Below are positions 9,587 through 19,852 of a stretch of DNA of 39,636 nt, piece by piece. The notes under the pieces were generated by a model. It saw nothing but the letters and a program-made list of their open reading frames with translations. It had not been told where the DNA came from and did no database searches. The stretch is from positions 1-39,636 of the forward strand of contig PAOZ01000028.1 of assembly GCA_002708695.1 (NCBI GenBank), written 5' to 3'. Position numbers and translations under genes: made by a program. Each line of letters begins with the position of its first letter. The first letter of the stretch is position 1. Source of the DNA: Methanobacteriota archaeon (lineage in GTDB: Archaea; Thermoplasmatota; Poseidoniia; Poseidoniales; Thalassarchaeaceae).

Positions 9587-10328
9587 GGGATTTCATGGGC
9601 CTATCAAATCAAAAGATAATGTGGATAGTTGCCACATTTTTCTTTGTTGTAAGTGCGTATATGGGTAATCTGAATATCAGGCGCAATCACTTCCTGATTT
9701 TGACTCCGTACAGGAATGGGATGGCGTTCTCCCAGAATATGAAGAAATGGGTGGACACCTTTCTGGTGAACGTGGAACGTGGGTAAAGTCATCATTCGCC
9801 TTGAATGAGGGCGTGATTGGTGATTTTATTTGTTATGGCGTATATTCTCCTTGGGATCAAACATTCAATCCGGAAACTGAAATTAAGAGAATCCTACCTC
9901 CTGGAAATCACCAAGAATCTTACAATATCTCAATCATTTGGGAAGATTCCGAAGATGATGAATACTATTATGTCTGGGACGAATGGATAGATATTCATCC
10001 TGATTTGAAATTCTATGGAATTAGTGATGATGGTCATGGTTGCGACCTTAGTAGAGCCCGAAATGCTTTCAGAGGGGGAAGTAACGATCAAATAACAGTC
10101 GGCGTAGAGGAAGACCCCATCTTTTTACGCGGACTGTTTCTCATATTAGAAGGCGAAAATGAAACAGAAGAATGGTACTTGGTTTCCGTGGGCCATGACG
10201 AAAATGGGGGTTTCAGTGTTGAACCATCTACTGATGATAACAAATGGAGTAGGGCGATTTGGTCCATTTTTTGGGGCCTAATTGGTATTTTCATTTTTCA
10301 TTCAAGTTTTTTGAAAGAAAATAGATAA
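9583..10328 (+). pseudogene. Single-gene candidate with two transmembrane segments, apparently frameshifted between ~9669 and ~9786
   Basis: ORF 9583..9786 begins with a TM segment (WIVATFFFVVSAYMGN); protein-like sequence continues in the frame of ORF 9747..10328, upstream of its first ATG (SEYQAQSLPDFDSVQEWDGVLPEYEEMGGHLSGERGTW...). C-terminal TM SIFWGLIGIFIFHSSF. Confidence 0.6.
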
Positions 10329-10360
10329 TCAATCTTAGATTATTGGAATTTTGAAAATTT

Positions 10361-11980
10361 TTATTCAGAATTGATATCTCGATTGGTGTAAATTTTCCAT
10401 TCTCCTCCACCATTCATGAAATCAGCTTGCCCAGTAATATACCTCCATTCTTCAGGTGCATTTTCCCACTCAATTCCAGGAGCTAGAACTATCCATTGAA
10501 TTTGAGACAAGTTTCCACGATTATCCCATTGTTCTTCAGAGAATAATTCGATTTCCCATTGAGAATTTGGATCTCGCCAATGACCTGTAATCTCTCTCGT
10601 ATTTTCATCATTAATTTCTGTATAAAATGTGTAAAGGTAATGCATTCCTAAGGTGGCATCATGAACAAACAAGAAATCATCCCCATCTTCCATATTTTCT
10701 GACAAAATTTCTGCAGCATCATCAGTCCACATGGTTTGTCCATGAATTGCTGTAAGTAATGATAATGGAATAACTAAACAAATTCCGACAAACATTGCTT
10801 TTGATTTTTCTTTTGCAATTAATGGCGTTAAAGCGCTAGAATCAATTTGTTGAATTCTAAACATTAGAAAGAACATTGGAACCATCAGCATTGAGATATA
10901 TCTGCCATTATTCCCCATTGTCCACATCATCCATGGCCAATCAGCATCCCATAATTTGGATTCGTATGTCCATAGAGCAGCAATATAGAATGTTATGGCA
11001 GTCGTTAAGACTGAAATTAATCCCACAATTCCTGCAATTTCATGACTTTCTATCGTCCACATTTTTCGAAAATTATTTCCAATAATAGGCCATAATATCA
11101 TTCCAAATAATCCATAAATCAAAATTACATCTATTGAGGCAACCAAAAAAGCACTTGAAAAACGTAGACTATCTGTTTTCATTGTAGAGAACGTGCCCGA
11201 ATCCGACAACATTCCTAGAAGTAATAATCCAACTAATGTCCCTCCCGTTCCAATTTTTATGGCAAATGATGGAGATTGAGTAAAACAATGCCATTTTTCT
11301 CGATTATCTGCGGAATGCCATAGTAGCATAAGGAACATTACAATTACACAATACCATGGATTAATTCCTTTAACAAATAGAATCAATCCCATTGATAATC
11401 CAGAAATTGTTGCTGAAGTGAAAATTCCAGTCCATGATTGCCACTTTTCCTGAATCATCATTCCAAGAATTATTCCAATTGTGAAAATTGCAACAATTGT
11501 TTCAGGAAATGCTCTCCCTGTAGCGAAAATAAATGTTGGATGTATTGCAACAATTGCTGCAATTGAAATTCCGTGTTCCAATGAACCGTTAATTTTGAAG
11601 ATTGAAATGGTGAGGAAAATAAGTAAACACATTAGAGAAAAGCCAAGAAAGTGCACTCCATTTTCCGAATTAGGAAGAAAGTGATACCATCCGATTTCAA
11701 CAGACGGAGAATATTCTGGATTACTTGCCATTGGATCTAATGGCCTAGTATGTCCCCAAGGAAGAGTGGCTTCGTCTGATTCGGTCACAGAACTATCTCT
11801 TGCCATGTGTACATGAGTATCTAAACCCAAATCGCTGGTGAAGGATACAATGATGTTAAGCAATAGCCCAAATGCCAGTAAAAGGACCCAATTCCTCTTT
11901 CCCAATGATTGCTCATCAGTAAGAGACATTGTATCCCCCATAGAAGTTGAGATGCAATCGATGGGATGAGTCTTATCCAA
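10361..11980 (-). CDS. Multi-pass membrane protein (possible GT-C-type glycosyltransferase-like)
   Basis: 539 aa with many hydrophobic segments and a C-terminal soluble domain; GT-C suggestion rests on architecture only. Confidence 0.6.
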   Translation of the reverse strand: MDKTHPIDCISTSMGDTMSLTDEQSLGKRNWVLLLAFGLLLNIIVSFTSDLGLDTHVHMARDSSVTESDEATLPWGHTRPLDPMASNPEYSPSVEIGWYHFLPNSENGVHFLGFSLMCLLIFLTISIFKINGSLEHGISIAAIVAIHPTFIFATGRAFPETIVAIFTIGIILGMMIQEKWQSWTGIFTSATISGLSMGLILFVKGINPWYCVIVMFLMLLWHSADNREKWHCFTQSPSFAIKIGTGGTLVGLLLLGMLSDSGTFSTMKTDSLRFSSAFLVASIDVILIYGLFGMILWPIIGNNFRKMWTIESHEIAGIVGLISVLTTAITFYIAALWTYESKLWDADWPWMMWTMGNNGRYISMLMVPMFFLMFRIQQIDSSALTPLIAKEKSKAMFVGICLVIPLSLLTAIHGQTMWTDDAAEILSENMEDGDDFLFVHDATLGMHYLYTFYTEINDENTREITGHWRDPNSQWEIELFSEEQWDNRGNLSQIQWIVLAPGIEWENAPEEWRYITGQADFMNGGGEWKIYTNRDINSE

Positions 11981-12994
11981 TTAGAAGTCAAATAGTGTAG
12001 GCTTTGATTCAGATCTCAATTTTCCAACAGAAGCTAATCTATCTAGTGCACGCATCGTTCTATTTTCCGAAAATCCTCTTTCGTTTTGTACAAATTCTCG
12101 AATCCGTTCTTCAATTGCACGACTCGGTTTAGGCAAATCCATTCCTTCATTGATAGGATGATTCAGGAAAAGATTGCGAATTTCTTCGATATTATGGGGG
12201 ACTTCAATTCCCTTGATATCTGCTACGGCTTCAAGTGTTCCATGTGCTTTGATTAACTTCAATCCTGTTTTTGGACCCACACCTTTGAAACCAGGGTGAA
12301 AATCGGTACCAATCATGATACCAAGATCTACTAATTGTTCGTGGGTAATATCATTTTCATCTAGTAAATCTTTGAGTACAATTCGTTCTGCAGTTAATGT
12401 CCTCCCAAATTTTTTGGTTCCATGAGACATTAAATTACGAATCATGATCGGTGCTCCATATAGTAAGGCATCCCAATCTTGTGTAGCAACAGCGTGCAAT
12501 TCTCCATTTCTTGCTCTTACTGCTGCTGCTCCTTCTGCTTCCATTGGAGCTTCAATCCATGATACTCCCAGAACATCAAACAAATCTTTGGTTTCTTGAA
12601 CCATCTCTGGAGTATATTCTGCAATCTGGGGACCAATTTTTTTCGCTGCTTTCAAGTCTCCCGATTCTATTGCCTCATTCCATTTCTTTTTTGCACTATC
12701 CTTTCTTGCTCTTCGATCGTTTAGAGTATCTCGTTTCAAATCTGGAGGCTTTCCATCGAAAACAAAAACAGGTTCAATTCCTGATGCAATCAAAATAGTG
12801 GCTCTATCTAAGAATCCCATTAAATGTGCCACTGGTCTTGATTTTGAATCAGACAAAGGCTGCCCATCGGCTCCTGTCATTGCTGTAATGAATTGATAAG
12901 CAGATAGGAATACATCAATAGCTATTTTTTCCCCTGCTAAATCTGATAGATCAATTGATTCTGCCTTTGCTAAATCCCTTAGGTTACAACCCAT
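11981..12994 (-). CDS. fen: Flap endonuclease 1 (FEN1/XPG family)
   Basis: IAIDVFLSAYQFI, FVFDGKPPDLKRDTL, EAPMEAEGAAAVRARNGELHAVATQDWDALLYGAP, GIMIGTDFHPGFKGVGPKTGLKLI; C-terminal PIP-like KPTLFDF. Confidence 0.96.
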   Translation of the reverse strand: MGCNLRDLAKAESIDLSDLAGEKIAIDVFLSAYQFITAMTGADGQPLSDSKSRPVAHLMGFLDRATILIASGIEPVFVFDGKPPDLKRDTLNDRRARKDSAKKKWNEAIESGDLKAAKKIGPQIAEYTPEMVQETKDLFDVLGVSWIEAPMEAEGAAAVRARNGELHAVATQDWDALLYGAPIMIRNLMSHGTKKFGRTLTAERIVLKDLLDENDITHEQLVDLGIMIGTDFHPGFKGVGPKTGLKLIKAHGTLEAVADIKGIEVPHNIEEIRNLFLNHPINEGMDLPKPSRAIEERIREFVQNERGFSENRTMRALDRLASVGKLRSESKPTLFDF

Positions 12995-13003
12995 GGTCCC
13001 ACC

Positions 13004-14602
13004 TTAGATGTCTAAATCATCGATGAAATCATCATCTTCAAAATCATAATCATCATCTTCATTTTCTGAATTACTTCGGGAACCAACAATAGTCCAGACT
13101 CCAAACCCTAAACATCCGATTGCAGGAAAAAGTCCGGCTAAAGAGTACATTCTCCATGTTTGTGGTGTACCCATTGGTTCAGTATCTGTCCAAAGTACTG
13201 CATTTCTTGGTGAGCCATCTGTTAATGTCACATTCTGATTGTTGATTGGACGTACATTTTCCCCATCTTGTCCAAGTACAACTTTTAGTACAACACCTCC
13301 ACTTTTTGTTAAATCATATTCTGCACATGCACTTGTTTGCCCATCTTCATCAGTATCATTTTCATTTGAATTTTCAGTACAATCTAAATCATCAGTATAT
13401 TGGATGATTGAAGAGAAATAAAGTTGAATTGCTTCTCTGCCTGCTATTGTAGTAATTTCTGAATTTCCTAATAATTCGTTATGTTCTTCATGACCTAATC
13501 CCCAAAGAACTGCAGAACGTCCATTGTGCTTAATGGATTTTGAATAAACTTGATTTCCATTGAAAGGAACCCAGATTTCAAATTCATCTCCTTCAGAGAA
13601 ATCAGTCAAGAAACTACCAGAACTAGCTTCTAATGATGCAAATTGATCAACGGTGTACATATTTGGTTGCATATCTACATCTGAATGATGTGCGATATCC
13701 ATGTATGATACAATTGGTGCCGCAACTATTGGTCCAATTAGAGATAAACAAGTGAGAACAGCAGCACCAGTCATGGCTGGCATTCCAGGGGTGAAAACCA
13801 CTCCACATATCGCACCAGCTAGAAGTATAATCCCCAATAGTATGGGAATTAAAATCCCAACTTTTTCAGTAGTAGATGATTGGAAACCCAATCCTACATC
13901 TGCGTATGGAGTCTTCCACGTACTTCCTTCTTCCAGTAGGACGTCTCCAATATCAGAAGTTTCAGGCGGAATTACGGGAACATCCATCTGGAAATCATTT
14001 TGACCAAGATAAAGAGTGTAGCCATCTCCTGTTCCACTAGGTTTAGTAAATTGAATTCTTAATCCAAGGGTTTCATCCGCCTTTATTTCCTTGATGTTAT
14101 GGAAAAATTCGAAGACATATGTATCCCCTCCTTCGTTTTCTGGAGATATAGTTAGTGATGTGATATCTACTCCTCCTTTTCTGAGAAATATAGTTACATC
14201 TGTATTACAACTTCCAGTTTGACAGAAAATATTCAATCTGAAATTACCAGTAATGGTTTGCTCCGAATCAATTTCTGTAGCATTATCACTTGCAACTTGT
14301 CCATCAAAAGTAAATTCTCTTGTTCCTCCACCATTATTCGGGTCACCTGGAACGAATGCATTCGTTTCTCCAATACTATCGTCGCTGTTTGGATCAGTGG
14401 CTTGTGCATGATTCCACATTGGCCATGTTGCATATCCACCTTCTCCGGATTCTCCGTAGAAATACAATCGATCTCTTTCGTGTGACAGAACCTTTGGGTT
14501 ATCCGATTGAGCTGTTGCAACTGAGAGTAAAATAGTACCAAAAAATAGGAATGTAATCACTAATGCGACCCGAGCAGAAGTACTTCGACCTGCCCCGCTC
14601 AT
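13004..14602 (-). CDS. Signal-peptide-bearing membrane protein of unknown function with acidic C-terminal tail
   Basis: Track ORF is 13004..14695; start MSGAGRSTSARVALVITFLFFGTILLSVATAQS at 14602 gives a signal peptide and avoids overlap with the divergent gene. TM segments and DDDYDFEDDDFIDDLDI tail. Confidence 0.75.
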   Translation of the reverse strand: MSGAGRSTSARVALVITFLFFGTILLSVATAQSDNPKVLSHERDRLYFYGESGEGGYATWPMWNHAQATDPNSDDSIGETNAFVPGDPNNGGGTREFTFDGQVASDNATEIDSEQTITGNFRLNIFCQTGSCNTDVTIFLRKGGVDITSLTISPENEGGDTYVFEFFHNIKEIKADETLGLRIQFTKPSGTGDGYTLYLGQNDFQMDVPVIPPETSDIGDVLLEEGSTWKTPYADVGLGFQSSTTEKVGILIPILLGIILLAGAICGVVFTPGMPAMTGAAVLTCLSLIGPIVAAPIVSYMDIAHHSDVDMQPNMYTVDQFASLEASSGSFLTDFSEGDEFEIWVPFNGNQVYSKSIKHNGRSAVLWGLGHEEHNELLGNSEITTIAGREAIQLYFSSIIQYTDDLDCTENSNENDTDEDGQTSACAEYDLTKSGGVVLKVVLGQDGENVRPINNQNVTLTDGSPRNAVLWTDTEPMGTPQTWRMYSLAGLFPAIGCLGFGVWTIVGSRSNSENEDDDYDFEDDDFIDDLDI

Positions 14603-14672
14603 GCACCCTCCACCCCCTTGGGTGTTATAGGATTGAAGGCCAATAGCGCCTCGCAGAGGAAGAGGGGATCTC

Positions 14673-15785
14673 ATGGTTGCGGCTTGGATTGGCAATGGAT
14701 GGCATCCTGCCTTGTTTAGGTCGGAGGCTCATGCTTTAGGAAAATTACGTCAAATACTTCATCCGCGTGTAGTGATTATAGAGGAAAACAATTCGATAGA
14801 AAATTCAGCATACATCGATTATTCTTTGTTTCCTTTTGATTATTGTTTAGATGAACCCAATGCTGAAATTATTGCCTCATGGTTCACAAAAATTCAGCCA
14901 TTAACAAGTCAATCAATTGCAGTGAGAGCATCCAAGATGGGTAATATGGGAGGGATTAGTATAACAAAAATTCAATCAGAAATTGGTGCTATATTGCATG
15001 ATAAGGGATGGACAGTAAACCTTGAAAATCCTGATATTGAAATTATGTTGTATTATTGTGGTAGTCCTGAGAAACCACTTCCTTCAGATCCTTGTGAGTT
15101 GGATACACCATTTTTTGTTTGGGGAATTCTAGATTCTACAGGCCCAGGCGGTCATTCATTTCAGAATCGTTCGCCTACTGAACGTCCCTTCTTCAAACCA
15201 GTCAGTCTTGACCCTAGATTAGCTCGTGCAATGGTGAATTTGTGTTACACTGATGGGAATCCGCCAAATTTCATTATTGACCCTTTTTGTGGAACTGGAG
15301 GTATTGCAATTGAATCATCAATGTTAGGTATCTCAGTTTTTGCAAGCGATTTAGATGATGAAATGGTTCAGGGTACAATTCAAAATCTCAATCAAATCGA
15401 ATTTGAAGGTGAATTATTTGTACAATCATGTAATGCAGTTGAAATTTTTGATAAATTAGGCCAAATTGAGGGGGCAGCCCATGCATTTGATCCACCGTAT
15501 GGTAGAAATTCATGGATTAGTGGAGAAGGATTTCAAATTCTAAAAAAGACTATTTTTTCTCTTTCTAAGGTCTCTAGAGGACCGATGGTAATGTTACTTC
15601 CCATTGATCCTGATGATGTTAGGTCTCCTACGCATTCATCGGCTGAAGATTTTTGTCCATTCGGTGTTCGTCCTGAAGAATTTTTAGATATATTATCACA
15701 AATTGATTACAAGATTTCAATGATTCATCCTATCTGGGTACATCGAAGTCTTGCTAGGGCATTGGTAAGAATAGACCCAAAATAA
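14673..15785 (+). CDS. Trm11-like tRNA (guanine-N2) methyltransferase
   Basis: FIIDPFCGTGGIAIESSMLG SAM motif and FDPPYGRNSW (DPPYG catalytic motif); N-terminal region THUMP-like length. Confidence 0.85.
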   Translation: MVAAWIGNGWHPALFRSEAHALGKLRQILHPRVVIIEENNSIENSAYIDYSLFPFDYCLDEPNAEIIASWFTKIQPLTSQSIAVRASKMGNMGGISITKIQSEIGAILHDKGWTVNLENPDIEIMLYYCGSPEKPLPSDPCELDTPFFVWGILDSTGPGGHSFQNRSPTERPFFKPVSLDPRLARAMVNLCYTDGNPPNFIIDPFCGTGGIAIESSMLGISVFASDLDDEMVQGTIQNLNQIEFEGELFVQSCNAVEIFDKLGQIEGAAHAFDPPYGRNSWISGEGFQILKKTIFSLSKVSRGPMVMLLPIDPDDVRSPTHSSAEDFCPFGVRPEEFLDILSQIDYKISMIHPIWVHRSLARALVRIDPK

Positions 15786-15786
15786 T

Positions 15787-15863
15787 TGGCGGGCGATGCA
15801 GGATTCGAACCCACGTCTCCGGCTCCGAAGGCCGGAAGGATATCCAGACTACCCTAATCGCCC
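15787..15863 (-). tRNA. tRNA-Arg (TCG), CCA encoded
   Basis: Reverse complement GGGCGATTAGGGTAGTCTGGATATCCTTCCGGCCTTCGGAGCCGGAGACGTGGGTTCGAATCCTGCATCGCCCGCCA; acceptor GGGCGAT/ATCGCCC, anticodon loop CTTCGGA in CCGGC/GCCGG stem, GGTTCGAATCC T-arm. Confidence 0.95.
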
Positions 15864-15888
15864 AAACATGCCACTTATGCAACACCTT

Positions 15889-17001
15889 TCAAACCGACGG
15901 ATAAGGCCAAGTTTGACAAGGTAATTCTATTCCATTTCTGGTGAAGACACTTATTTTATCTCCCTCACTCATAAATTGGTCCATCAAAATTAAATTGTTC
16001 ATGTTTAATAGTTCATCAGTTAATTTCATTTCAGGCCCCTCGCCCAAATCAATTTTTGATCGAATATGGACAATTCGATCTACAATTTTATTTTCAAGGA
16101 AAGAAAGCCAAACAGAAGGACCCCCTTCTACAAGAAGTTCTTGAATCCCTCTATCACCCAGAAGATCTAACAAATCATTAGGATTTCTTTGTTCAGTTAC
16201 CGAAGGCATAGAAATTGATTCAATTCCTTGAATCGAAATTTCATTTAGATTTCCGTGAATTTTTATTGTGCTAGCTTCATTATTCCAAACTTTTGCATCA
16301 TTACCGATTTTTCCCTTTGTATCCAGAATTATTCGAATAGGATGTGTTGTCCCATTAATGTCTACATTTCTAATCGTTAGTGAAGGATTATCACGAATTA
16401 CTGTGTTAGAACCAACCAATATTGCATCAACTTGACGTCTAAGTGCATGTGCGTACTGCAATGAACTATTACTGGTAAATCGTTTCGAAATTGAATCATT
16501 GTTGTCTACCTTGTCATTTGTATCTACAGCCATTTTGAGGGTAACCAAAGGCCTTCGAATTTGGCACCAATTTAGGAAAGATTGCATTTGACGAATAGCA
16601 TTATTTTCTAGAATTCCTATTTCCACATCAATTCCTGCCGCTATTAGTGCATCAATACCTTTGCCTCGAACATTTGGATTTGGATCTCTAGATGCAATCA
16701 CTACTTTCGAAACACCTGCCCAGAGTAGGGCTTGAGTGCATGGAGGAGTTCTTCCAAAATGATTGCAAGGTTCTAACGTAACATAAGCTATGCTACCTTC
16801 TGTATTTTCTCCTCTGATTTCGGCATCAGCAATAGCAGCCTGCTCAGCATGTAAGTCACCTATTCGATTATGCCACCCTTCTGCAATAATCCGGTTTTCT
16901 TGAACAAGAACACAACCTACCGGAGGATTTGGAGAAACACGGCCAATTCCTTCCTCAGCAATGTCCAATGCACGTTGCATAAATCGGACATGATCTTCCA
17001 T
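15889..17001 (-). CDS. ribD: Bifunctional diaminohydroxyphosphoribosylaminopyrimidine deaminase / 5-amino-6-(5-phosphoribosylamino)uracil reductase RibD
   Basis: MQRALDIAEEGIGRVSPNPPVGCVLV, HAEQAAI, AYVTLEPCNHFGRTPPCTQALL, LVTLKMAVDTNDK, VDAILVGSNTVIRDNPSLT. Confidence 0.96.
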   Translation of the reverse strand: MEDHVRFMQRALDIAEEGIGRVSPNPPVGCVLVQENRIIAEGWHNRIGDLHAEQAAIADAEIRGENTEGSIAYVTLEPCNHFGRTPPCTQALLWAGVSKVVIASRDPNPNVRGKGIDALIAAGIDVEIGILENNAIRQMQSFLNWCQIRRPLVTLKMAVDTNDKVDNNDSISKRFTSNSSLQYAHALRRQVDAILVGSNTVIRDNPSLTIRNVDINGTTHPIRIILDTKGKIGNDAKVWNNEASTIKIHGNLNEISIQGIESISMPSVTEQRNPNDLLDLLGDRGIQELLVEGGPSVWLSFLENKIVDRIVHIRSKIDLGEGPEMKLTDELLNMNNLILMDQFMSEGDKISVFTRNGIELPCQTWPYPSV

Positions 17002-17217
17002 TTGAACACCTCTGGCTGGCCCTTTTCTTATTCCTTCGGAGGGGTTACAGATACCCGTGATTTTCGGTATAATTCAAGGGTCGACGGGTTATACATGGCT
17101 CATGACGCCCTCACCCGAGCCGGTTGTGTTTCAATCAGATATTGAAAGTAAAAAGAAAGGAGGCATTCATCGTCCTATTTTTTCTCCTGTATTTTCTCAA
17201 CAATCTATTGGGGAGAT

Positions 17218-18142
17218 GAAAGTCACGAAAGTCCATTTAATGGTAAATCCTTATTCTGGAAAGAAAAAGGGAGAAAAGGTTGCTAATCAGGCTAAGATTT
17301 TACTCGAAGAGTCAGGAATTCAAGTTGAAGAATACCGTTCTTCTTACCCAGGTCATCTTATTGAACTTGCAGCAAATATTTCTGCAGCAGATGACGATGT
17401 ATTTGCAGTAGTGGGGGGAGATGGAAGTATGTCAGAAGTGTTAACGGGTAGAATGCGAGATGCTGAGAATCGAACTCCCCCTATTGTAGCGTTTATTCCT
17501 GCAGGAACAGGAAATTCACATGCTTATGATTTGAAGATTAAAGGAGTTGAAGATGCAGTTTCCAGAATAATATCTGGTAAAATACAACAATTGGACATCT
17601 CTAGAGTTGTATTAACTGAAGGATTACCCGGCAATGAAAAAGAACAGATGACATGGTATAGCCATAATTTAGTTACTTGGGGATTAGGCATTGATTCCAA
17701 TTTAATTGCTGAAAAAATGAGATTTTTAGGACCAATAAGATATGACGTGGGGATTGTAATTTCGATAATGCTAAATCGCCGCCGTCATGCGAAATTAATC
17801 TTAGATGGGCATGAAATGGATTCTGATTTTACACTATTTCTTATACAAAATACCCAGACTGGGGGTTCAGGACTTCCTTTAGCACCAGGGGCATCAATTG
17901 ATGATGGATTTATGGATATTGGAATATTAAATCGGATGCGCCGTGGGGCTATTTTGAAGGCTTTTGGACTATTGAAGAAAGAGGGAAGACATGTATTTCA
18001 TCCCGAAGTTGCCTATCATAGATTCAAATCATTAAGAATCGAAACACCAACTCCTAGTGCAATTAACATTGATGGAGAAAATATTGGTACCACGCCAATG
18101 GATATGACTGTACTTCCTAGTGCAGTAAAATTACTTGTTTGA
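17218..18142 (+). CDS. Diacylglycerol kinase / LCB5 family lipid kinase
   Basis: Track ORF 17057..18142; likely start MKVTKVHLMVNPYSGKKKGEK at 17218. VVGGDGSMSEVLTG, FIPAGTGNSHA motifs. Confidence 0.9.
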
Positions 18143-19675
18143 TTAGAATGAAAAGTCTGAGAATTCATCATCATCAGAAACACTTGGACCATCTCTAGTT
18201 TGGTATCTTGGTCCTGATTCCTCTGGCTCTTCTTCTATTTCTTCTGGCACCACGTCTTTCTTTACGACTCGTTTCCTTCTAGTTACAGGTGCAGATTTTT
18301 GTTCAGGAATATCTTCGTCAACCTCCGCAATTGTTTGAGAAACATTTGACATTGTCCTCTTAGCACTAGGGCCACTAGACAATGTACTGGAACCGGCACC
18401 AGTTACCCCTCCACCTATTCTTCTAGAAGATGGACCGGAAGAACTGCTTTCTTCTTTAGACATGGCACTTTCCATCACTTCCTTGAGTTTCAGATCCATT
18501 TCTGCTGCTTCTTCTGTTTGAATTACTCCTCGTCCAGTTGTTTTCCCAAGAGATGCTGTTGCTTCTAATCCATCAGGAGCACTTTCTAAAGTGCTAGTTA
18601 CATCGAATTCTTTGATTTCCATTTTCTTTGTTGCGGTATCATCTACAACTTCGATATTTGAAGATGAATCTCCGCTTTTCTCTAATTTTTGAACTTCTTT
18701 TTTGTGCTGTTTTAGTTCTTTATCGACGCCTCCAGCAGCACGGATTTGTTTTTCAGACATTAGAACAGCAGCATTTACGTTGGCTTTCTTTCGAATTTGA
18801 ATTGAACTAAACGTAAAGGCTCCAAATGCTCCAGCCGCACCTCCAATAATCACTAACATTAGATACATAGTTCCTCCCAGTAATGGAATTGAACCAACCG
18901 AATATTCCTCACTTGACGATGCATCATTTCCATCAATTGTCATAGAAGTGACAGCAAAATATGCTCCAAAACTTTCTCTAACTCCTACATTACATTGAGA
19001 TACTGATAATTCAGTAGGTATTCGAATATTCTTTTGATCATGAAGGAAGTATCCTTCTATTGCAATTGGTCTATTCCAATCTAATAGTCCAATCATTCCA
19101 TCTGCAATATTTTCGTTTGTAGGTACGATTCCAATTACAGCCCAACCTCTCTTTGATTGTATATCTTCAAATTCAGATCCAAATTGTCCTTCAGCCATTA
19201 ATGGATCGTCCCAATCATTCCCTCCAATCAAAGGAATATCTTGCTTTGGGTCTAATTCATGTGGCTTTAGGTTCCGCGCATCTTCTATTGACATCATATT
19301 TACTGCAATTGAATATACAGCAGGACCATCGTGATCTGGAAAGGCCTTCCCATTAGCTAACCAACCTTCGATTCTGATTGGGTTCCCTCCATATTCTGAA
19401 CTAGTTACAGATTGTGAAGATTGAGCCATGGTTCCATTTTCACCGTGACATCCAACAGTTCCAAAATATTCTCCGTCTGTCCAACTTTCAGTATATACTG
19501 CCATCTTATCATAAATCTGAATTTCAGTCTTATTTTCTCCTTCCATGTTTAAAAATTCAGCAGAATATTCTCCTTCGCCACTTCCCCATGATGTAACGGG
19601 AGAAGTGCTCAAACATCCCGCCAATGGTAGAAGCAAGATTGCCAGCAACGGTACTATGACGACCCGCCGAGGCAT
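18143..19675 (-). CDS. Lipoprotein-type membrane protein with long cytoplasmic-like low-complexity tail
   Basis: MPRRVVIVPLLAILLLPLAGCLS lipobox; internal TM (GTMYLMLVIIGGAAGAFGAFTF); Ser/Glu-rich tail. Confidence 0.75.
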   Translation of the reverse strand: MPRRVVIVPLLAILLLPLAGCLSTSPVTSWGSGEGEYSAEFLNMEGENKTEIQIYDKMAVYTESWTDGEYFGTVGCHGENGTMAQSSQSVTSSEYGGNPIRIEGWLANGKAFPDHDGPAVYSIAVNMMSIEDARNLKPHELDPKQDIPLIGGNDWDDPLMAEGQFGSEFEDIQSKRGWAVIGIVPTNENIADGMIGLLDWNRPIAIEGYFLHDQKNIRIPTELSVSQCNVGVRESFGAYFAVTSMTIDGNDASSSEEYSVGSIPLLGGTMYLMLVIIGGAAGAFGAFTFSSIQIRKKANVNAAVLMSEKQIRAAGGVDKELKQHKKEVQKLEKSGDSSSNIEVVDDTATKKMEIKEFDVTSTLESAPDGLEATASLGKTTGRGVIQTEEAAEMDLKLKEVMESAMSKEESSSSGPSSRRIGGGVTGAGSSTLSSGPSAKRTMSNVSQTIAEVDEDIPEQKSAPVTRRKRVVKKDVVPEEIEEEPEESGPRYQTRDGPSVSDDDEFSDFSF

Positions 19676-19722
19676 GACCCTCGAGCATCATTGTTGTTCA
19701 ATACCTTTCCGTGTTGGTTAGG

Positions 19723-19808
19723 TGGCGCTGACGGAGAGATTCGAACTCCCGAGTCCGAGGGACACCGGATTTCAAATCCGGCGCAATACCAGGCTATGCG
19801 ACGTCAGC
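19723..19808 (-). tRNA. tRNA-Ser (TGA), CCA encoded
   Basis: Acceptor GCTGACG/CGTCAGC, anticodon loop TTTGAAA in CCGGA/TCCGG stem, long variable arm, GTTCGAATC T-loop, GCCA 3' end. Confidence 0.95.
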
Positions 19809-19852
19809 AATACTCCGACGAGAGGCTTGGTAGATTTCACGCTTTGTACTAA

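Noticed and set aside
10361-11980. Firm oligosaccharyltransferase/PMT call
   Set aside because: Topology is compatible with GT-C enzymes, but no WWDYG-type or clear catalytic DxD context was found.
12511-12798. 95-aa plus-strand ORF beginning MLLLLLLLLLPLE
   Set aside because: Antisense to FEN1 Ala/Glu codons; leucine run is a mirror artefact.
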